A DNA stretch of 49,827 nt, taken from assembly GCA_019115765.1 (NCBI GenBank), contig DXCZ01000057.1:1-49827 (forward strand). Reading direction: 5' to 3'. The position numbers and the translations under genes were made by a program. This DNA comes from Candidatus Mediterraneibacter stercoripullorum. Its GTDB lineage: Bacteria > Bacillota > Clostridia > Lachnospirales > Lachnospiraceae. Of this stretch, positions 19,600 to 27,518 are shown piece after piece (the stretch's first letter is position 1; every line of letters starts with the position of its first letter). A model generated the notes under the pieces. That model had not been told where the DNA came from. It searched no databases and saw only the letters and a list, made by a program, of their open reading frames with translations.

Positions 19600-20526
19600 A
19601 TGAATTACAGAGAATTTGTATACGCGGTGGAGAAACAATTGAATCAGAAAATGGGAGGTGATGCTAAGGTTTCGGTGTATTCGGCTGTGAAAAATAATTC
19701 TACGGAGAGAATGGGCGTTCTTATTGAGAAACCAGGAATTAATATTTCTCCAACTATATATCTGGAAGAATATTTTGAGTGTTATATTGATGGAAAGACA
19801 CTTGATCAGATTACGGAGGAAATAAAGAGATTTTATGAAAGCATCAGAAGAGAGGAATCCTGGGATTATGACCGGATCCTCCAATATGAGGGCGTGAAAG
19901 ATCAAATTGTATTTAAACTCATCAATACGAAGGAGAATAAAGAATTCCTGGAAACAGTTCCGAATATTCCCTTTCTGGATCTGTCTATTGTCTTCTATGT
20001 TTTACTGGAAGCCGGAAGTGGCGGAAGTGCGGCAATGGTAGTTAATAATACGCATATGTCCAGGTGGGATACGGACGTGGAGACTCTCTGGAAAGATGCA
20101 AAATTAAATGTGAGAAGACTTCTTCCGGCTGAGTTTGTTACGATGAATTCGGCCTTAAAAGGGCTTGTCCATGTATGTGTCGGGGAAAATAAAAGGTGCA
20201 AGGATAATCTGCTGATGGAAACGGAACCAGCAGAAGGAAAAGACTTCATGTATGTTCTTTCCAATCACATCCGGAATTATGGCGCGGCGTGCATTGCCTA
20301 TCCTTTTATTCCTGATATGATCGCACATGTTCTTGGCGAGGATTATTATATCCTTCCCAGCAGTATTCATGAACTTATAATCATACCCTGTTCCAAAGGA
20401 ATCGGACAAGATGATATGAACTCCATGATCAGGGAAATCAACGATACGCAGGTGGCTGATGAAGAGGTGCTGAGTGACCATTTCTATCTTTACAGAAAGG
20501 AATCCGGCAAGATAACAATGGGATGA
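19600..20526 (+). CDS. DUF5688-like protein of unknown function
   Basis: A 308-residue protein that I recognise from memory as the DUF5688 type common in Lachnospiraceae: MNYREFVYAVEKQLNQKM, the pattern NISPTIYLEEYFECYIDGKT, and later LYVLSN-like and LPSSIHELIIIP segments (here FMYVLSNHIRNYG and ILPSSIHELIIIPCSK). No enzymatic motif, membrane segment or signal peptide is visible. The ATG at 19600 has AAGGAG six bases upstream; the in-frame extension to 19432 has no ribosome binding site and lies upstream of the promoter. Paralogues often occur in several copies per genome in accessory positions, but no function is established. Confidence 0.75.
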   Translation: MNYREFVYAVEKQLNQKMGGDAKVSVYSAVKNNSTERMGVLIEKPGINISPTIYLEEYFECYIDGKTLDQITEEIKRFYESIRREESWDYDRILQYEGVKDQIVFKLINTKENKEFLETVPNIPFLDLSIVFYVLLEAGSGGSAAMVVNNTHMSRWDTDVETLWKDAKLNVRRLLPAEFVTMNSALKGLVHVCVGENKRCKDNLLMETEPAEGKDFMYVLSNHIRNYGAACIAYPFIPDMIAHVLGEDYYILPSSIHELIIIPCSKGIGQDDMNSMIREINDTQVADEEVLSDHFYLYRKESGKITMG

Positions 20527-20590
20527 ACTTAAAAGAGCGGTTTGCGGCTCTGAATGAGCTTTTCTGAGCATTTGATATGTCAAAAAAAGC

Positions 20591-20619
20591 TTTACATTTC
20601 AGTTGTTATATGATAATAT
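20591..20619 (+). promoter_or_regulatory. Promoter of tRNA-Arg
   Basis: TTTACA (20591-20596), 17-base spacer, TAATAT (20614-20619) within a TGATAATAT run, 45 bases before the mature tRNA. Confidence 0.6.
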
Positions 20620-20663
20620 ATATAAGGCTGTTGAAACAGAAGTCTTCTGTGAACAGCCGGAAT

Positions 20664-20735
20664 GCGTCTGTAGCTCAGTGGATAGAGCAATGCCCTCCGG
20701 AGGCATGTGCGGCGGTTCGACTCCGCTCAGACGCT
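20664..20735 (+). tRNA. tRNA-Arg (anticodon CCG)
   Basis: A complete cloverleaf: acceptor GCGTCTG (20664-20670) with CAGACGC (20728-20734), D-arm GCTC...GAGC, anticodon stem ATGCC/GGCAT with loop CTCCGGA so the anticodon is CCG, and T-arm GGCGG-TTCGACT-CCGCT. The 3' CCA is not encoded. It is a lone gene with its own promoter and a strong terminator directly after it. No integrated element is attached to it. Confidence 0.96.
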
Positions 20736-20748
20736 TTAATATTTTATG

Positions 20749-20781
20749 AAAAAAAGAATCCCGATCAGGGATTCTTTTTTT
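20749..20781. terminator. Terminator after tRNA-Arg, bidirectional
   Basis: AAAAAAAGAATCCC, loop GATCA, GGGATTCTTTTTTT (20749-20781). The A-run and T-run let it also end the convergent ABC operon on the minus strand. Confidence 0.9.
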
Positions 20782-20788
20782 CATATGC

Positions 20789-21175
20789 CTAAAGCAGATT
20801 GATTTTCTTTGTCATGATATAATAAGTGGCGGCATAGGCAATAACAGCAGTGACTAGAGTAATTACGCCGCCCAGCATTGATGTACCTGCGATATAGTTT
20901 CTCATGGTGTCTGGCCCCGTGTTTCCGTATCCTGGCATGAGATGAAAAGCAGCCATGAGTACCAGAGTGAAAAACTGGAGCACAAAAATCAACAGAAATA
21001 CCATGACAGCGCAGATGAGCACAGGTGTGAACAGGACATTTGCAGGCAGGTTAAAGTCCAGTCTGTTGATAAAGAACAATCGGATGGAAATACACAGGAC
21101 TAGGTAGAGCAGATGTATGAGGATCAGGATCCTTGCCGATGCCTTCAGGTCGTATTTGATCAGTTTTCCCAGCAT
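20789..21175 (-). CDS. Short ABC transporter permease-like membrane protein, probably internally deleted
   Basis: A 128-residue protein with about four hydrophobic segments (near residues 15-35, 47-75, 96-118). The start MLGKLIKYDLKASAR and the end ATYYIMTKKINLL look like the two ends of the ABC-2-type permeases that follow GntR/ATPase pairs in Lachnospiraceae, but those are usually well over 200 residues, so a central part seems missing. The start is good (GGGAGGTG upstream) and it overlaps the ATPase gene by 16 bases. As its partner ATPase has lost Walker A, this operon is probably decaying. The deletion in this gene is less certain than that in the ATPase, since the family varies in length. 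Confidence 0.55.
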   Translation of the reverse strand: MLGKLIKYDLKASARILILIHLLYLVLCISIRLFFINRLDFNLPANVLFTPVLICAVMVFLLIFVLQFFTLVLMAAFHLMPGYGNTGPDTMRNYIAGTSMLGGVITLVTAVIAYAATYYIMTKKINLL

Positions 21176-21585
21176 TTAAACACCTCCCGGAATAATGTAT
21201 CCACGGATTTCCCGTACTCTCCTCGTATCTCGTCTACTGATGCGTTGAGCGCCAGATGCCCTTTCTGAAGGAAGAGCACCCGGTCCAGAATATTCTCTAT
21301 GTCCGCGATCAGATGGGTTGAGATCAGGATGGAAGCGTCCTCACTGTAATTAGTCAGGATTGTATGAAGAATATAATCTCTGGCTGCGGGATCCACTCCG
21401 CCCAGAGGCTCATCCAGCACATAAAGGCCTGCCTGACGGCTCATGACGAGAACAAGCTGAACTTTTTCTCTGGTACCCCTGGAGAGAGAAGAAAGTCTTG
21501 CTCTTGGATCGATATCAAGGGAATCCAGCATGGAAAATGCCCTTTCCATACTGGTCAGATTCCGGCATTCAAGAATCGGTTTCAT
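21160..21585 (-). pseudogene. ABC transporter ATPase lacking the Walker A region (in-frame internal deletion)
   Basis: 141 codons. The first eleven (MKPILECRNLT) are the normal beginning of an ABC ATPase, but the next residues (SMERAFSMLDSLDIDPRARL) belong to the helical domain after the Q-loop. The signature LSRGTREKVQL, Walker B LYVLDEPLGGVDP and switch ISTHL are intact. So roughly 80 codons, including Walker A and the Q-loop, are missing between about 21553 and 21550, in frame. The protein could be made (GGAGG before the ATG) but could not bind ATP normally. The gene overlaps gntR by 17 bases and the permease by 16. A dominant-negative or regulatory use is conceivable; decay is likelier. 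Confidence 0.75.
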
Positions 21586-21952
21586 GATTTTGTACCTCCA
21601 GTTTCTTCTCTATCAGTTCCAGCGTTTCCGGATTGGAAAGACCAAGATGCTGCATCTGTCTGAGAAACTGGCAGATGTGTTCTTCGGCCAGTTCCTTGCG
21701 CACTTTCTGTATCAGGACTCTGTCATCAGTGATGTATCGGCCGCTGGTGCGCTGAGAATGGACAAGACCTGCCCTTTCCAATTCCGACAGTGCCTTTTGC
21801 ATGGTGTTCGGGTTTACAGACGCATCCAGGGCAAGATCCCGGACGGAAGGGATCTTATCGCCGGGCTTGTAGACTCCGGCAGCAATATCATGTCGGATGC
21901 GTTCCATTAGCTGCAGATAGATGGGACGGTCGTCATCAAAGTTCCATGGCAT
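21569..21952 (-). CDS. GntR family (YtrA subfamily) transcriptional regulator
   Basis: A 127-residue regulator. Residues 8-75 are a GntR winged helix-turn-helix (PIYLQLMERIRHDIAAG, GDKIPSVRDLALDASVNPNT, LSELERAGLVHSQRTSGRYI). The short C-terminal helical tail, instead of an effector domain, places it in the YtrA subfamily, which normally represses its own ABC transporter operon. The ATG at 21952 has GAGGTG upstream. The downstream genes for the transporter are damaged, leaving the regulator with no intact partner here. A candidate operator is described separately. Confidence 0.9.
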   Translation of the reverse strand: MPWNFDDDRPIYLQLMERIRHDIAAGVYKPGDKIPSVRDLALDASVNPNTMQKALSELERAGLVHSQRTSGRYITDDRVLIQKVRKELAEEHICQFLRQMQHLGLSNPETLELIEKKLEVQNHETDS

Positions 21953-21993
21953 TGGATCACCTCGTTTTCCGTAATATCATATTCGTTCATGAC

Positions 21994-22043
21994 TGTACTA
22001 TCACTATAATACAATCATAAGCTCCGGGACTGCGCGGTGTCAA
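21994..22043 (-). promoter_or_regulatory. Promoter and palindromic operator of the gntR-ABC operon
   Basis: On the minus strand: TTGACA (22038-22043), 17-base spacer, TTATGA (22015-22020). Directly downstream, over the predicted start of transcription, lies a 20-bp palindrome TGTA-n-TAT-N4-ATA-n-TACA (21994-22013). Operators overlapping the core promoter are usual for YtrA-type autorepressors, so this is the probable GntR binding site. Confidence 0.6.
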
Positions 22044-22058
22044 GTGTATTTTCTGAAA

Positions 22059-22967
22059 TCAAGTCTCTTCGTTATCCCGGATTATTTTATTTTTCAGATC
22101 TGGGTCGAACTGGCCACTGCGGAGCATGGCAATCTCATATTTATATGGAGCGTAGGATTTCTTTGGCTTTGACGGAGATGGAATGTAGGGGGTCTCCAGG
22201 ATCTTCGGAACCTGATCAAAGTCGGGGTGATGTACGATATAATTCAGGGCTCCAAAACCGATATGGCCAAAGCCAATGTTTTCGTGCCGGTCCTTTGCTG
22301 CACCGGGACTGTTTTTGCTGTCGTTGATATGGAAGACTGCAATCTGATCCTTTCCGATGATGCGGTCAAATTCATCTATCACATCATCGAAACGCCGGAT
22401 GATATCGTAGCCACTGTCACTGGTATGGCAGGTGTCGAAACAGACTCGCAGACGGCTGTTGTATGTTACTCCGTCGTAAATGCGTGCAAGCTCTTCGAAA
22501 GACCGCCCGATCTCAGAACCCTTTCCTGCCATGGTCTCAAGGGCGATAAGACAGCCGCTGCCGGAGGTGAGCACTTCGTTGAGTCCCTTTATGATCTTGT
22601 GGATTCCGGTATCGGTTCCCTCGCCTACATGGGCGCCGGGGTGGAGAATGAGTACATTGCTCCTGCATGCCTCAGTGCGCACGATCTCTTTGGCGAGGAA
22701 CTCAACCGCCAGGGAGAATGTCTCAGGCTTTACTGAATTGCCCAGATTAATGATATAGGGAGCATGTACTATGATTTCATTGATTCCGTGTTTCTTCATA
22801 TAATCCCATGCCGGATCTATATTCAGTTCACAGATTTCCTTTCGGCGGGTGTTCTGTGGAGCTCCTGTGTAGAACATAAACGTATTTGCACCGTAAGAAA
22901 CGGCTTCCTTCGCGGACCCGAGCAGCATCTCCTTGCCGCTCATTCCAACATGTGAACCTATTTTCAT
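22059..22967 (-). CDS. nfo: Endonuclease IV
   Basis: A 302-residue endonuclease IV, the AP endonuclease of base-excision repair (and 3' end clean-up). The TIM-barrel zinc motifs are present: GSHVGMSG at the N-terminus, [73 protein letters not shown]. Complete and slightly longer than the E. coli enzyme because of a C-terminal tail ([20 protein letters not shown]). GGAA lies ten bases before the ATG. It stands alone, divergent from argS. Confidence 0.95.
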   Translation of the reverse strand: MKIGSHVGMSGKEMLLGSAKEAVSYGANTFMFYTGAPQNTRRKEICELNIDPAWDYMKKHGINEIIVHAPYIINLGNSVKPETFSLAVEFLAKEIVRTEACRSNVLILHPGAHVGEGTDTGIHKIIKGLNEVLTSGSGCLIALETMAGKGSEIGRSFEELARIYDGVTYNSRLRVCFDTCHTSDSGYDIIRRFDDVIDEFDRIIGKDQIAVFHINDSKNSPGAAKDRHENIGFGHIGFGALNYIVHHPDFDQVPKILETPYIPSPSKPKKSYAPYKYEIAMLRSGQFDPDLKNKIIRDNEET

Positions 22968-23097
22968 TTGTCTGTATTCCTTTCATTTTCCTATATGTTT
23001 TATACGGTACATTTTAAACTTTTTCGATTTAAAGTAAAAGCCTTATTTTTTTAAATATTCCGGTCATTTTTCCCGTTGAGAAAATACTTCTCTGCAT

Positions 23098-23190
23098 ATC
23101 TCGAATCACCAGTCAGTGGGCCCATGTGCTGCCGCGAAGACCCGTAGTGGAGCGCCGGCACATGGGCCCACTGACGGATGTTCGAGGGAT
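23098..23190. repeat. Large imperfect inverted repeat (18-bp perfect core stem)
   Basis: GTCAGTGGGCCCATGTGC (23112-23129) is the exact reverse complement of GCACATGGGCCCACTGAC (23158-23175), with 28 bases between. Outside, TCTCGAA (23098-23104) and TTCGAGGGA (23181-23189) can extend the pairing after a short internal loop. It lies upstream of the argS promoter and has no T-run, so it is not a terminator for either flanking gene. Function unknown. Confidence 0.85.
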
Positions 23191-23215
23191 GCTCGAGAGA
23201 TTTAAATCTAAAAAC

Positions 23216-23244
23216 TTGCCGTCGTAAAATATACATGATATACT
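23216..23244 (+). promoter_or_regulatory. Promoter of argS
   Basis: TTGCCG (23216-23221), 17-base spacer, TATACT (23239-23244), with an extended TGA before the -10. Transcription would begin near 23251, leaving a leader of under 30 bases. Confidence 0.75.
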
Positions 23245-23277
23245 GTCAATCATACGGATAAAGGAGTGTGGAAAAGA

Positions 23278-25044
23278 TTGAAGACATTACTGGAATTAAT
23301 AACGATAGAAATGGAACAGGCGTTTACTGACGCCGGATATGATGCGTCTCTTGCAAAAGTGACGCTCTCAAACCGGCCGGATCTGTGCGAGTATCAGTGC
23401 AATGGAGCTATGGCGGGAGCAAAGACATACAGGAAGGCTCCGATCATGATCGCTGAGGATGTGGTATCCCGTCTTGAAGACAGCAAATGCTTTGAATCTG
23501 CGGAAGCGGTAAAGCCCGGATTCATCAACCTGAAGCTGGCGCCGGAATTTGTAGCCGGATATCTGAATGACATGTCAGCAGATGAGAAGCTTGGCGTGGA
23601 AGAAGAGGAACAGCCGAAGACTGTTGTCATCGACTATGGCGGACCGAATGTGGCGAAGCCGCTGCATGTTGGGCATCTCCGATCGGCCATCATTGGCGAG
23701 AGTGTGAAGCGGATCCTGCGCTTCAAGGGGAATAAAGTCCTTGGCGATATTCATCTGGGAGACTGGGGATATCAGATGGGACTTATCATAACAGAGCTGA
23801 AGAAGCGTCAGCCGGAGCTTCCTTATTTTGATGCAGGTTTTAGCGGAGAGTATCCGGCGGAGGCGCCCTTCACGATCGGTGAGCTGGAAGAGATATACCC
23901 GACTGCAAGCGCCTACGCAAAGGAACATGAAGATTACCGGGAAGAAGCATTGCATGCTACCTATCTTTTGCAGAATGGATGCCGGGGATACCGTGCTCTG
24001 TGGAATCACATTATGAATGTGTCTGTGACGGATCTGAAGAAGAACTATGAGAAACTGGATGTGCATTTTGATCTCTGGAAAGGGGAATCAGATGCCCAGG
24101 CTTATATCCCGGATATGGTACAGCGGTTGAAGGACGAAGGATTTGCCCGCTATGATGAAGGAGCTCTTGTTGTGGATGTGCAGGAGGAGTCTGATAATAA
24201 GGAAGTTCCGCCATGTATGATCCTGAAGTCAGACGGGGCGGCTCTGTATGATACGACGGATCTGGCTACATTGGTTGAGCGTGAGAAGGACTTCCATCCG
24301 GATGAGGTGATTTATGTGGTGGACAAGCGGCAGGAGCTGCACTTTATACAGGTATTCCGCTGCGCGAAGAAGACGGGCATCGTTCCGCAGGAAACAGAAC
24401 TGAAGTTTCTTGGATTCGGAACTATGAACGGGAAGGACGGCAAACCGTTTAAGACCAGAGAAGGAGGCGTCATGCGTCTGGAGAACCTGATCCGTGAGAT
24501 TGATGAGGAGATGTATCGGAAGATCATGGATAATCGGACGGTTGAAGAGGAGGAGGCAAAATGCACTGCTGAGACTGTCGGGCTTGCTGCTATCAAATAC
24601 GGAGACCTTTCCAACCAGGCTTCCAAGGACTACATTTTTGACGTAGACCGTTTTACTTCCTTTGAGGGGAATACAGGTCCCTATATCCTTTATACGATCG
24701 TCAGGATCAAGTCTATTCTGAATAAATATGTGGAAGCGGGCGGAACGCTTGATGGGCTGACTATCCGGCCGGCTGAGGACGTATATGAGAAGGCTCTTAT
24801 GCTTCAGGCACTGAAGTTCAACGATGTGATCAATACAGTATATGATGAGACGGCACCACATAAGATCTGCGCTTATATCTATGAGCTTGCCAATGAGTTC
24901 AACAAGTTCTATCATGAGACGAAGATTCTTTCAGAGGAGGATGAGCAGCGTAGGGGCGGATATATCGCCCTTCTGGGACTGGTGAAGAGCGTTCTGGAGA
25001 CAAGTATAGATCTTCTGGGATTCGATGCGCCGGAAAGGATGTAA
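23278..25044 (+). CDS. argS: Arginyl-tRNA synthetase
   Basis: A class I arginyl-tRNA synthetase of 588 residues. The HIGH-type motif is HVGH at about residues 130-133 (PLHVGHLRSAIIGE), followed by GDWGYQMG; the KMSK loop is replaced by KTREGGVM as is common in ArgRS; the C-terminal DALR anticodon-binding domain includes DVINTVYDETAPHKICAYIYELANEFN. I choose the TTG at 23278 (MKTLLELI) with AAGGAG ending 11 bases upstream; a GTG at 23266 overlaps that ribosome binding site. It is followed after 6 bases by alaX, so the two are co-transcribed. Confidence 0.96.
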   Translation: MKTLLELITIEMEQAFTDAGYDASLAKVTLSNRPDLCEYQCNGAMAGAKTYRKAPIMIAEDVVSRLEDSKCFESAEAVKPGFINLKLAPEFVAGYLNDMSADEKLGVEEEEQPKTVVIDYGGPNVAKPLHVGHLRSAIIGESVKRILRFKGNKVLGDIHLGDWGYQMGLIITELKKRQPELPYFDAGFSGEYPAEAPFTIGELEEIYPTASAYAKEHEDYREEALHATYLLQNGCRGYRALWNHIMNVSVTDLKKNYEKLDVHFDLWKGESDAQAYIPDMVQRLKDEGFARYDEGALVVDVQEESDNKEVPPCMILKSDGAALYDTTDLATLVEREKDFHPDEVIYVVDKRQELHFIQVFRCAKKTGIVPQETELKFLGFGTMNGKDGKPFKTREGGVMRLENLIREIDEEMYRKIMDNRTVEEEEAKCTAETVGLAAIKYGDLSNQASKDYIFDVDRFTSFEGNTGPYILYTIVRIKSILNKYVEAGGTLDGLTIRPAEDVYEKALMLQALKFNDVINTVYDETAPHKICAYIYELANEFNKFYHETKILSEEDEQRRGGYIALLGLVKSVLETSIDLLGFDAPERM

Positions 25045-25050
25045 GGAAGC

Positions 25051-26214
25051 ATGACGGAGAAGTTGTTTTACACGGACAGCCATATGGCCTCTTTTACGGC
25101 TGTGGTAACGGACTGCCGGAAAAATGGAGACAGATACGAGGTGGAACTTGACCGTACGGCATTTTTCCCGGAGGGCGGCGGACAGTATGCTGATCGTGGA
25201 GTACTGGACGGGGTCAGAGTTTCTGATGTCCAGGAAAAGGATGGAAGGATCCTTCATATGACGGAGGAACCTCTGGAAACAGGGAAAACAGTGGAAGGAC
25301 AGATCGACTGGGATGAACGTTTCATGAAAATGCAGCAGCACACAGGCGAGCATATCGTGTCCGGTCTGGTCCATTCCAGGTTTGGCTATAACAATGTGGG
25401 ATTTCATCTGGGCAGCGAGGACTGCACCATGGATTTCAACGGAGAGATCACTCGGGAGGAACTGGCTCAGATCGAGTTGGAGGCCAACCGGGCAGTGTGG
25501 AAGGATATTGAGGTCCGGGTGCTGTATCCTGATGAGGAAGCGTTGAAGGAAATCTCCTATCGGAGCAAGATAGAGATCGAGGGACAGGTTCGTCTGGTAG
25601 AGGTTCCCGGGTATGATATATGTGCCTGCTGTGCGCCCCATGTGAAGAGGAGCGGTGAGATCGGTGCGATCAAGCTTGTCAACGTTCAACGTTATAAGGG
25701 CGGTGCCCGTGTGACCATGCTCTGCGGAGGGAGGGCTCTTTCTGACTATTGTATGAGACAGAAACAGACGGATCAGGTGTCGGCCATGCTCTGCGTGAAA
25801 ACAGATGAGATATCGGAAGCGGTGGCCCATCTTCAGAAAGAGATTGCTGATCTGAAGTATGAGAATGGCGAGAAGGAAAAGATACTGGCACTCCAGCTTG
25901 CGGACAGCGTTCCGGCGGAAGAGGATATTGTGTGCCTGTTCTCTGATGTGATCGGAGGAGATTCTATGAGGATGGTTATGAACCGGGTGCTGGAGAACGG
26001 CCATCGGATATGCGGAGTGTTCCATGGAAATGAAACAGATGGATATCGGTATGTGATCGGAAGCCGAAGCGCAGACATGAGAGCACTGGTAAAAGAGTTT
26101 AATGCTGCGTTTTCCGGCAGAGGAGGCGGCAAAGCGGAGATGGTTCAGGGAACTGCCAGGGGAGCAGCTTCTGAGATACACCGGTGGTTTGTTGGTAAAG
26201 CGGAGGTTGTGTAA
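25051..26214 (+). CDS. alaX: Alanyl-tRNA editing protein AlaX (long form with DHHA1 domain)
   Basis: A 387-residue free-standing trans-editing factor that hydrolyses Ser- or Gly-tRNA(Ala). The N-terminal part aligns with the linker of AlaRS (DRTAFFPEGGGQYADRG). The zinc site is HTGEH (His97, His101) together with Cys193 and His197 in CACCAPHV. After a coiled-coil segment (about residues 255-290) comes a C-terminal DHHA1-like domain ending SGRGGGKAEMVQGTA. It sits between argS and a CPBP protease gene and overlaps the latter by one base. Confidence 0.93.
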   Translation: MTEKLFYTDSHMASFTAVVTDCRKNGDRYEVELDRTAFFPEGGGQYADRGVLDGVRVSDVQEKDGRILHMTEEPLETGKTVEGQIDWDERFMKMQQHTGEHIVSGLVHSRFGYNNVGFHLGSEDCTMDFNGEITREELAQIELEANRAVWKDIEVRVLYPDEEALKEISYRSKIEIEGQVRLVEVPGYDICACCAPHVKRSGEIGAIKLVNVQRYKGGARVTMLCGGRALSDYCMRQKQTDQVSAMLCVKTDEISEAVAHLQKEIADLKYENGEKEKILALQLADSVPAEEDIVCLFSDVIGGDSMRMVMNRVLENGHRICGVFHGNETDGYRYVIGSRSADMRALVKEFNAAFSGRGGGKAEMVQGTARGAASEIHRWFVGKAEVV

Positions 26215-27161
26215 TGGAACGGAAGATTCGCAGAAGAAGTCCGTTCTGGAGTCTGGCAGGCCCTCTTCTGGGGTACTGGGGGATCCAGATCGCAGTTCAG
26301 TTTGTTCTGCAGCTTGTGATTGAAATGCCATATATCATGCGTGCCTATGCCAGTGTGATGGCGGGAGAGATGACCACATTTGACGAAATTATGTCAGAAT
26401 ACTGGAATATCATGACTCCCGCACTGGAAAAGGTGCTCAGTATGCAGGTAGAGATCACGGGTGCGGCTGCGTTATGTACGCTTATTATGACAGGCATACT
26501 TTTTTCGAGAGACAGGAAACTGGAGCAGAACTCCGGGATGCCTGTGTGGAAGAAGGCTCCGGCAGGGTAGTACTGGACCATTGGGGTGTTCGGGATTGTG
26601 GGATGTATTGGTGTTACCTGTCTGTCGACTCTCGCTCAGGCTGCGTTTCTGGATGTTGAGTACCAGCAGACGGCGGCTGAGATGTATTCCGCACCGTTTC
26701 TGGTGCAGTTGGCTGCTTTGGGAATTGTGATCCCGATAGCGGAGGAAATGATGTTCCGGGGAGTAATGTTCCGCAGATACAGAGAGAACAGAAGCCTGAT
26801 GTATTCTGCATTGTGGTCGTCCCTATTCTTTTCCCTGATGCACACCAATTCCATCCAGATGGTATATTCTTTCCTGCTCGGTATACTGCTTGCCTATATT
26901 TATGAGAAGTTCGGTTCAGTGAAGGCGCCGGTTCTTCTTCATGTCTTGCTGAATACAGGATCGGTGGTATTTACGGAGCTTGGACTGTTTGACTGGCTGG
27001 CATCTGGTTTTGTACGTATTGCCGCAGGAGCAATTGTGAGTGCGTTTGTGTGCTCTATTATGTTTGTGATTATCCAGAAAATGGAAGGAGCTCAGGAAAA
27101 GAAGGAAATGGATGACCATACGAGGCCGGGAAATGGGAATGGGTCAATGGATTTCTTCTGA
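26214..27161 (+). pseudogene. CPBP family intramembrane metalloprotease interrupted by an in-frame amber codon
   Basis: One continuous reading frame of about 315 codons with a single TAG at 26568-26570. The upstream 118 codons give MERKIRRRSPFWSLAGPLLG, two hydrophobic segments and end PVWKKAPAG; directly after the TAG the same frame continues YWTIGVFGIVG and carries the whole catalytic core: EEMMFRGVMFR (Glu-Glu and Arg), FSLMHTN and HVLLN, the CPBP (Abi) motifs. So this is a nonsense mutation, not a deletion. CPBP proteases process prenylated or other membrane substrates. The downstream part has no good restart (an ATG at 26685 would cut a membrane segment), so the product is probably lost unless the amber codon is suppressed. 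Confidence 0.85.
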
Positions 27162-27203
27162 ATAAATGATTTGTTTTGAGAAAAAAACATAAGTGGAATT
27201 GTA

Positions 27204-27235
27204 CACGGCAGAAACAAAATCTGCCGTGTTTTTTT
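27204..27235 (+). terminator. Intrinsic terminator of the argS-alaX-CPBP operon
   Basis: CACGGCAGA (27204-27212), 7-base loop, TCTGCCGTG (27220-27228), TTTTTTT. Confidence 0.92.
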
Positions 27236-27318
27236 GCTTTTAATTAAGAAATAAAGTAAGAAATATTAAAGGAAAATAGAAATATCAATAAAAATTATTA
27301 TTGTTTTTGAAGATGTTA

Positions 27319-27333
27319 AATTATCAGAAAATA
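27319..27333. promoter_or_regulatory. CodY-box-like site 1 upstream of gltB
   Basis: AATTATCAGAAAATA matches the CodY consensus AATTTTCWGAAAATT at 13 of 15 positions. It lies about 90 bases before the predicted transcription start of gltB. Confidence 0.55.
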
Positions 27334-27356
27334 ATAAAAATAATAATAAATACTCA

Positions 27357-27371
27357 AATTATCTGACAATT
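27357..27371. promoter_or_regulatory. CodY-box-like site 2 upstream of gltB
   Basis: AATTATCTGACAATT matches the CodY consensus at 13 of 15 positions and keeps most of the dyad. It lies just upstream of the -35 box, 38 bases from site 1. Confidence 0.55.
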
Positions 27372-27386
27372 AAAAAATATTTTTTG

Positions 27387-27415
27387 TTTACAAACGGGAA
27401 AAAATCGTGTATATT
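27387..27415 (+). promoter_or_regulatory. Promoter of gltB-gltD
   Basis: TTTACA (27387-27392), 17-base spacer, TATATT (27410-27415). Confidence 0.7.
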
Positions 27416-27518
27416 TTTCTGAGAACATCCGATGCGCGGGAAAAGACTATTTGTATTAACAAGGGATTATGGCAAACACTGCGCATGGTCTAAAACATTC
27501 AGAGAAAGGACAGCGATT

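Larger units (their letters stand above)
22968..23277. other. Divergent intergenic region nfo / argS
   Basis: 310 bases. It contains an A+T-rich nfo-proximal part (22980-23060), the large inverted repeat at 23098-23190 and the argS promoter at 23216-23244 (separate entries). No T-box motif is visible upstream of argS. Confidence 0.5.
27162..27518. other. Intergenic region before gltB
   Basis: 357 bases. After the terminator comes a very A+T-rich stretch (27237-27400) holding two CodY-box-like sites and the gltB promoter. The leader of about 97 bases contains ATGCGC (27432-27437) and GCGCAT (27480-27485), able to pair as a stem around a 42-base loop; this could hide nothing more than an mRNA structure. 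No riboswitch recognised. Confidence 0.5.

Noticed and set aside
20664..20735. tRNA-Arg as attachment site of an integrated element
   Set aside because: No integrase gene and no repeat of the tRNA 3' end nearby; the terminator follows directly.
23098..23275. T-box leader for argS
   Set aside because: No specifier loop or conserved T-box sequence (AGGGTGGNACCGCG-like) is present, and the argS promoter lies downstream of the hairpin.
24931..26331. Long open frame on the minus strand opposite alaX (466 codons)
   Set aside because: Shadow of alaX and its neighbours; composition is unlike a real protein and the opposite strand encodes conserved enzymes.
27432..27518. Short leader peptide or riboswitch before gltB
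   Set aside because: The in-frame extension has no ribosome binding site and the only structure is a 6-bp pairing; evidence too thin.
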